DNA of 64,000 bases. Origin: Parascedosporium putredinis. Taxonomy: Eukaryota; Ascomycota; Sordariomycetes; Microascales; Microascaceae. A program made the position numbers and the translations under genes. The stretch spans positions 248,001 to 312,000 of the forward strand of contig CASHTG010000018.1 in the NCBI GenBank assembly GCA_949357655.1, written 5' to 3'. Positions within the stretch are counted from its first letter, which is position 1; every line of letters starts with the position of its first letter. Below the pieces are notes generated by a model. The model had not been told where the DNA came from. It was given only the letters and a program-made list of their open reading frames with translations, and searched no databases. Of this stretch, positions 60,091 to 64,000 are shown piece after piece.

Positions 60091-61111
60091 GTCGCGGTTG
60101 TTCGGCCTCACAGCTCAGACCGGCTGGCAAAGGCTCTCCCGGTCCCTCGATGGGAGTGAGATAGACTGAAACCTTTTGGCAGGCTTTCTTTCTGTCTTTG
60201 CGTTTGACAAGACCGACTGCAAGAAAAAGGGTGTTCAAGGGCAACGGGGCCGATGGGAGGCAGGGAGAAAGTGAAACCGGCGTGTGAGACTTGGTTGTTT
60301 GGCGAAGAAGGTGAGTGAATAGAAGATGAATCAGGATGAAGGGAGACGAACGTGTCCCAGGCGAAAAGAAGAAAGGTTCAAGTCGCTCAAATTCAAGATG
60401 GGTTGAAGTAGTCAAGGGAAGGGTATGGGAGTGTGGGGGGGTCGGCCGTCTTCTACGGCAAGTGTTTCACCTGGCTGAGGGCACGAGGGTGGTAGTTAAA
60501 GGCCGGAAGGGGCAAGGAAAAGGACCAGGAGATTGCCGTGAATGTAGAAGCTATGGACGGGCTCTGAAGCAAGCGAGATATAGCTGGTTGAAGGGTGGCG
60601 ATGGGCACGTCGTGGGTTATCTCTCTCTAGGGCATGGCTTGACGGAGCCGGGCACCACGGTCTACTCCCAGTACTATAAACGCGAACACTGAGGGACATC
60701 CGACGTAGCAAGGGTGTCCCTGGATTGATATCCGGATCTCATGGTTGAGCCGTCTTCCGCACAGGGTATACCCACTCCCTCAGCTGTCCCTTTCTCAAGT
60801 GATATGGGGTGATCCACGCATGGATTAGGGCCAGGCCTGTGAGGAGGTCACCGTAGACTAGGGCGATAGGTTCGAAGGGAAAGGGCATGGTAAGGAGTGG
60901 GGAGGGGGTGTGTTGATCGTGGATTGTGGATTGTGGAAGCCGGCCACCCCCAAGCTGGTTGGCTGGGGAGGGGTCGAATAGTCGACTGTGTATGTAGGAT
61001 GCCGGGAGGAAGGCGCTAGCGACACGGGGGATGAGCCTATCGCTGAGGGCTTTACTGCCGTGAGGGAGATCGAATTGATTGTGCTATGTGCAGTGGTGTC
61101 CATGTGCGCGC

Positions 61112-61248
61112 GAGAGAGAGTGTGTGTGCGTGTGTGTGTGTGTGTGTGTGTGCGTGTGTGTGTATGTGTGTGTGTATGTGTGTGTGTATGTGGTGTGTGG
61201 ATGTGTGTGTATGTGGTGTGTGGATGTGTGTGCGTGTGTCTGTGTCTG
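61112..61248. repeat. Long compound GT microsatellite
   Basis: About 137 bases of (GA)n then (GT)n with GC, TATG and GTGGATG interruptions. Its right part contains a duplicated roughly 24-base unit (TATGTGGTGTGTGGATGTGTG-like). It lies 1.0-1.2 kb upstream of the forkhead start. Confidence 0.95.
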
Positions 61249-62578
61249 ACCGGTTGAAGCATGCGGTGACATGCCGGTACATCTCCAAAGACGTGAGTTG
61301 GGAAGGGGCGTGCGCCATGGAAGTCAGGGGGTGCGACAGACGGAAGGTGGAGAGGGGAGAACATGCAGGGATGTAGAAGGGCTTGGTTACCCATTTTGGG
61401 GTTGAAGGAAACCGGCGAGAAGGGGTCAAGCTACAAAAAGTCACAACGCGCTGGAAGGCCCCGCTCCCAGCGCACCAGGCCTCGTTTTCTTTTTTTCTTT
61501 TTTTTTCTTTTCTTTCTTTTTCAACCTTCAGGTTCTCCCTTGATCCATCCATAGATCCATCAACTTGACGCCAAGCACACGGGTAGTATCTCAGGGTCCA
61601 CAAGGAACGTGAGACTCGCCGGTTCGGTTGAGCTCCCAGCAGCCCCCTTGAAGTGGCTTTCTGCCCCAATGCCTCGCCACATGCGCGGTTCCGGAAGAAC
61701 ACGAAAGGATTAGGGTTGTTCCATTGACTGCAGAGGGGAGTGAGCCCGCCATCTCAGAGTCAGCTCGCTATGCCCAATTTCCCTTTCCCACAGCCGACCG
61801 AGTGTGTTAGGAGGGCACTTGGCGGTCTTGAGCGGTGTGCGCTACAGACAGATAGCAGCTGTGGGTCGACAACGGCGTCAATTCGCTAATTTCTTTCTTA
61901 AACCGATAGTACGAACGGGGGTGTCTTCGGCCGATATTTGGAGAACCTTAGAACTGGACATGGCTGGCCTCGCCGGGTTGGATTGGGCGTTGGGGCAGAG
62001 CGTTGAGTCAGGTCAAACGAAAGCACTTTAGCTTCGACACTAACCTGGCAGCTCCCTTGCTCAAGGCGAAGGTGTCCCTTGCGACCTCAAGACGGAATCA
62101 TAAACCGTCAATGATCAATCCAGACAGCTGGTTTCTTCGAGAATCTTTGTTCCTCAGAGGCCAAATACCCTCCCCCAGCAGCCCGACACACCAACCTATC
62201 AACACTGGGATGCTTGGGGTCTTTTCAAGATCCTGTCCTGGGAAGTTACATAGCTTACGCAGTGAACGTGAAGCTCAGGCCCGATCAAGAACTTCACTTG
62301 GCCATTTGCCGTTCTTACAATAATCAACGTTTTTGAGCACCAGAGACCACCTTTGGCGGTTTCCGGGAGGACCCCGACCAAATCCTCGCGCAGACACAGC
62401 CTAGCACTACTCCAACCCGATAGCTTTTGTTCAGTCTGCCAATTTTCGATCTTCCTTCAGCACCCACGCAGCCATCTAGACCTGTCGCGGCAGGCCCCGA
62501 AAAGCATCTCCGTCCAGAAGCGGAATTAACAGGGGATTTGTTTGGTGACAAACGCAGGTGATTGTAGCAGCGCCCTGG

Positions 62579-62602
62579 GTGTGTGTGTGTGTGTGTGTGT
62601 GT
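62579..62602. repeat. (GT)12 microsatellite
   Basis: A perfect GT dinucleotide run of 24 bases in intergenic DNA. Confidence 0.95.
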
Positions 62603-63555
62603 CGTTGGATAAGTATAGTCTGTTCGTGTGATGGGCGGCGGCAAAGTACTGACTGGTATTGCCAAGTCCATGCAGACAGTGTGTCACTGTAGAAGGCGGA
62701 CCTATTTGCTTCTCCGTGACATATTGTGGGTGGATCCTACTTGCGTGCGCGATTGCTTGTGTCTAATCGACCCCTTACCATCATTGATGAGCAACCATTC
62801 ACTCCACGGGCCATTTCGGATCGAGAGGGGATTGCTAGGTAAAGGTCCCAGCTCTGGTTTCCCGCGGCTCGCGTTTTCACAACGTGGTGTGGGGAAGATG
62901 GCACGCCCTCGAACTTGCCCGTCACCCGGCAAGTTCCCCGGTAGGAGTGCAAGTGATAGAAGGCCTCTAGAAGCCTCTCTTGGCCTCCTAACCGTCAAAT
63001 ATACTCAGGGATCGAGAGGTAAAAGCTTGATTATTGTCTCTTTTCGGAGACGCATGCCCCTCCACCTTTGAGAGTCTCCCGAGTATGCGACTATCCCGAT
63101 GACCTTTGGGCATGTATGGTCATAGATACTGGTCAATAAGAGGGCCTTCTGACTATTTCGCTCTTCTCTGCAATCTGGCTTGCCGCCTGATGCACTTGAC
63201 TGTCTCGCGTTTCTTCTTTATTGATTGCTAATATCACGTCGCTACGCCACAAGCAAGAAAGCGTTCACAGAGGGGATGGGGGAAACTCTCCCAATCCGCT
63301 GGTCATTTTTCAACTCCAAAAGCCGGGCAGGCTGAAGAGGTAGGGTTCTTGGACAATGTGTACACACTGACATAGGGTTTGATTCCAAGAATCCCTATCA
63401 ATTCTATCCAACATAGCAGTGTCCAAGAGGCCGACGCGGTGACGGGAAGACAGAAGCTTCTCTGCCGGGAGCGTGCAGAACTGATGGCATCTTCGCCAGT
63501 CAGAGAGCCAATCATCATTCAATGAAGAGCATGCACCCAAAGTCGCCTCCACCCC

Positions 63556-63655
63556 AAAAGAGAAGAGAGAAGAGAGAAGAAAGAAAGCAATGAAAGCGAG
63601 GAAAGAGAAACAGAAAAAAGGGAAAGGAAGAAGGGAAGGAAGGAAACGTGAGCGC
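63556..63655 (+). repeat. Homopurine-rich tract of about 100 bases
   Basis: The plus strand is almost entirely A and G (AAAAGAGAAGAGAGAAGAGA and similar) with very few pyrimidines. Intergenic, near the right edge. Confidence 0.8.
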
Positions 63656-64000
63656 CCGTCCGTTTTACGTCCCTTCTAGGAACAAGAAAAAGCGAACGGA
63701 GTTGGTGATACGGAAAGGGACATTGCAGCCCTACGGTCCGCAAGAGGTGGGTGGGTGGTGACGGGAGACGTTGAAGAAGGGGACGAAGGCAGACCCTCTC
63801 TCCGGTTTCCCGGTTGTGACGTTGCAGTCCCTATCGATCGGCTCTGCCGTGATCTCCTGCAACAATTTCTCTTTGGCTTGTGCCTGAACAGGAGGGACTG
63901 GCCGATGTGGGAGTATGGCTACATCCTCCTAGCCGGCTTTCGTCCCTTTCCTTTTCCGTTTCCTTTTCCTTTTTATCTCCTTTTGCTGGAAGGTACGGGG

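Larger units (their letters stand above)
60091..64000. other. Upstream region of the forkhead gene; no gene seen
   Basis: 3.9 kb to the right edge. The first part should carry the forkhead promoter and 5' UTR. It contains two GT microsatellites and a homopurine tract at about 63556-63655. No supported coding frame; the region may be a long regulatory upstream segment or may end in a gene beyond the window. Confidence 0.5.

Overview
This window comes from the nuclear genome of a filamentous ascomycete, most likely a Sordariomycete. Genes are short and mono- to tri-exonic. Introns are mostly 76-302 nt with GTAAGT-like donors and CTAAC-type branch sites, coding GC is high, and the gene content is typical of Pezizomycotina (Zn(II)2Cys6 regulator, fungal MFS sugar transporter, XLF/Nej1, fungal SLX4). 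I recognised no transposon, CRISPR array, rRNA or tRNA gene by eye.

Layout. 0-1.6 kb: the C-terminus of a mitochondrial Bax-inhibitor-1-family membrane protein (+), then a convergent MsrA-type methionine sulfoxide reductase (-). 1.6-11.2 kb: a 9.6-kb stretch without a recognisable gene, ending in a pyrimidine-rich leader. 11.2-13.3 kb: an MFS sugar transporter (+) with strongly biased, C-ending codons. 18.9-19.9 kb: an orthodox aquaporin (-). 24.2-27.4 kb: a roughly 1000-residue Zn2Cys6 transcription factor (+). 28.1-29.4 kb: a NUDT19-like Nudix hydrolase (-). 30.4-40.9 kb: a compact neighbourhood holding three DNA-repair genes and one ribosomal protein gene: SLX4 (-), RPS21 (+, divergent from SLX4), a class I CPD photolyase (-) and the end-joining factor XLF/Nej1 (+). 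41.5-43.8 kb: coding-like but unidentified Ser/Pro/Arg-rich stretches. 43.8-58.4 kb: about 14.5 kb without a recognisable gene. 58.4-60.1 kb: a forkhead transcription factor (-). 60.1-64 kb: non-coding with long GT microsatellites.

The most important observation for any user of this sequence is that nearly every conserved multi-hundred-codon gene is split between reading frames, and the frame always changes in the direction expected for a missing base. Where I could place them, the losses lie in short mononucleotide runs, mostly C or G. Restoring the missing bases makes every exon phase and total CDS length consistent: RPS21 returns to 87 aa, the photolyase to 626, SLX4 to 944, the Zn2Cys6 factor to 1002, the forkhead factor to 547 and the aquaporin to 316. 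This looks like systematic homopolymer under-calling in the assembly rather than biology, so I annotate these loci as genes, not pseudogenes.

Functionally, the SLX4 / photolyase / XLF group spans three separate repair routes (structure-specific nuclease scaffold, direct UV photoreversal, non-homologous end joining). The photolyase carries a mitochondrial-type presequence ahead of an internal ATG, suggesting dual nuclear and mitochondrial targeting. I did not find a clearly novel system; the best candidates for second looks are the unidentified 41.5-43.8 kb coding-like block and the large gene-poor intervals.
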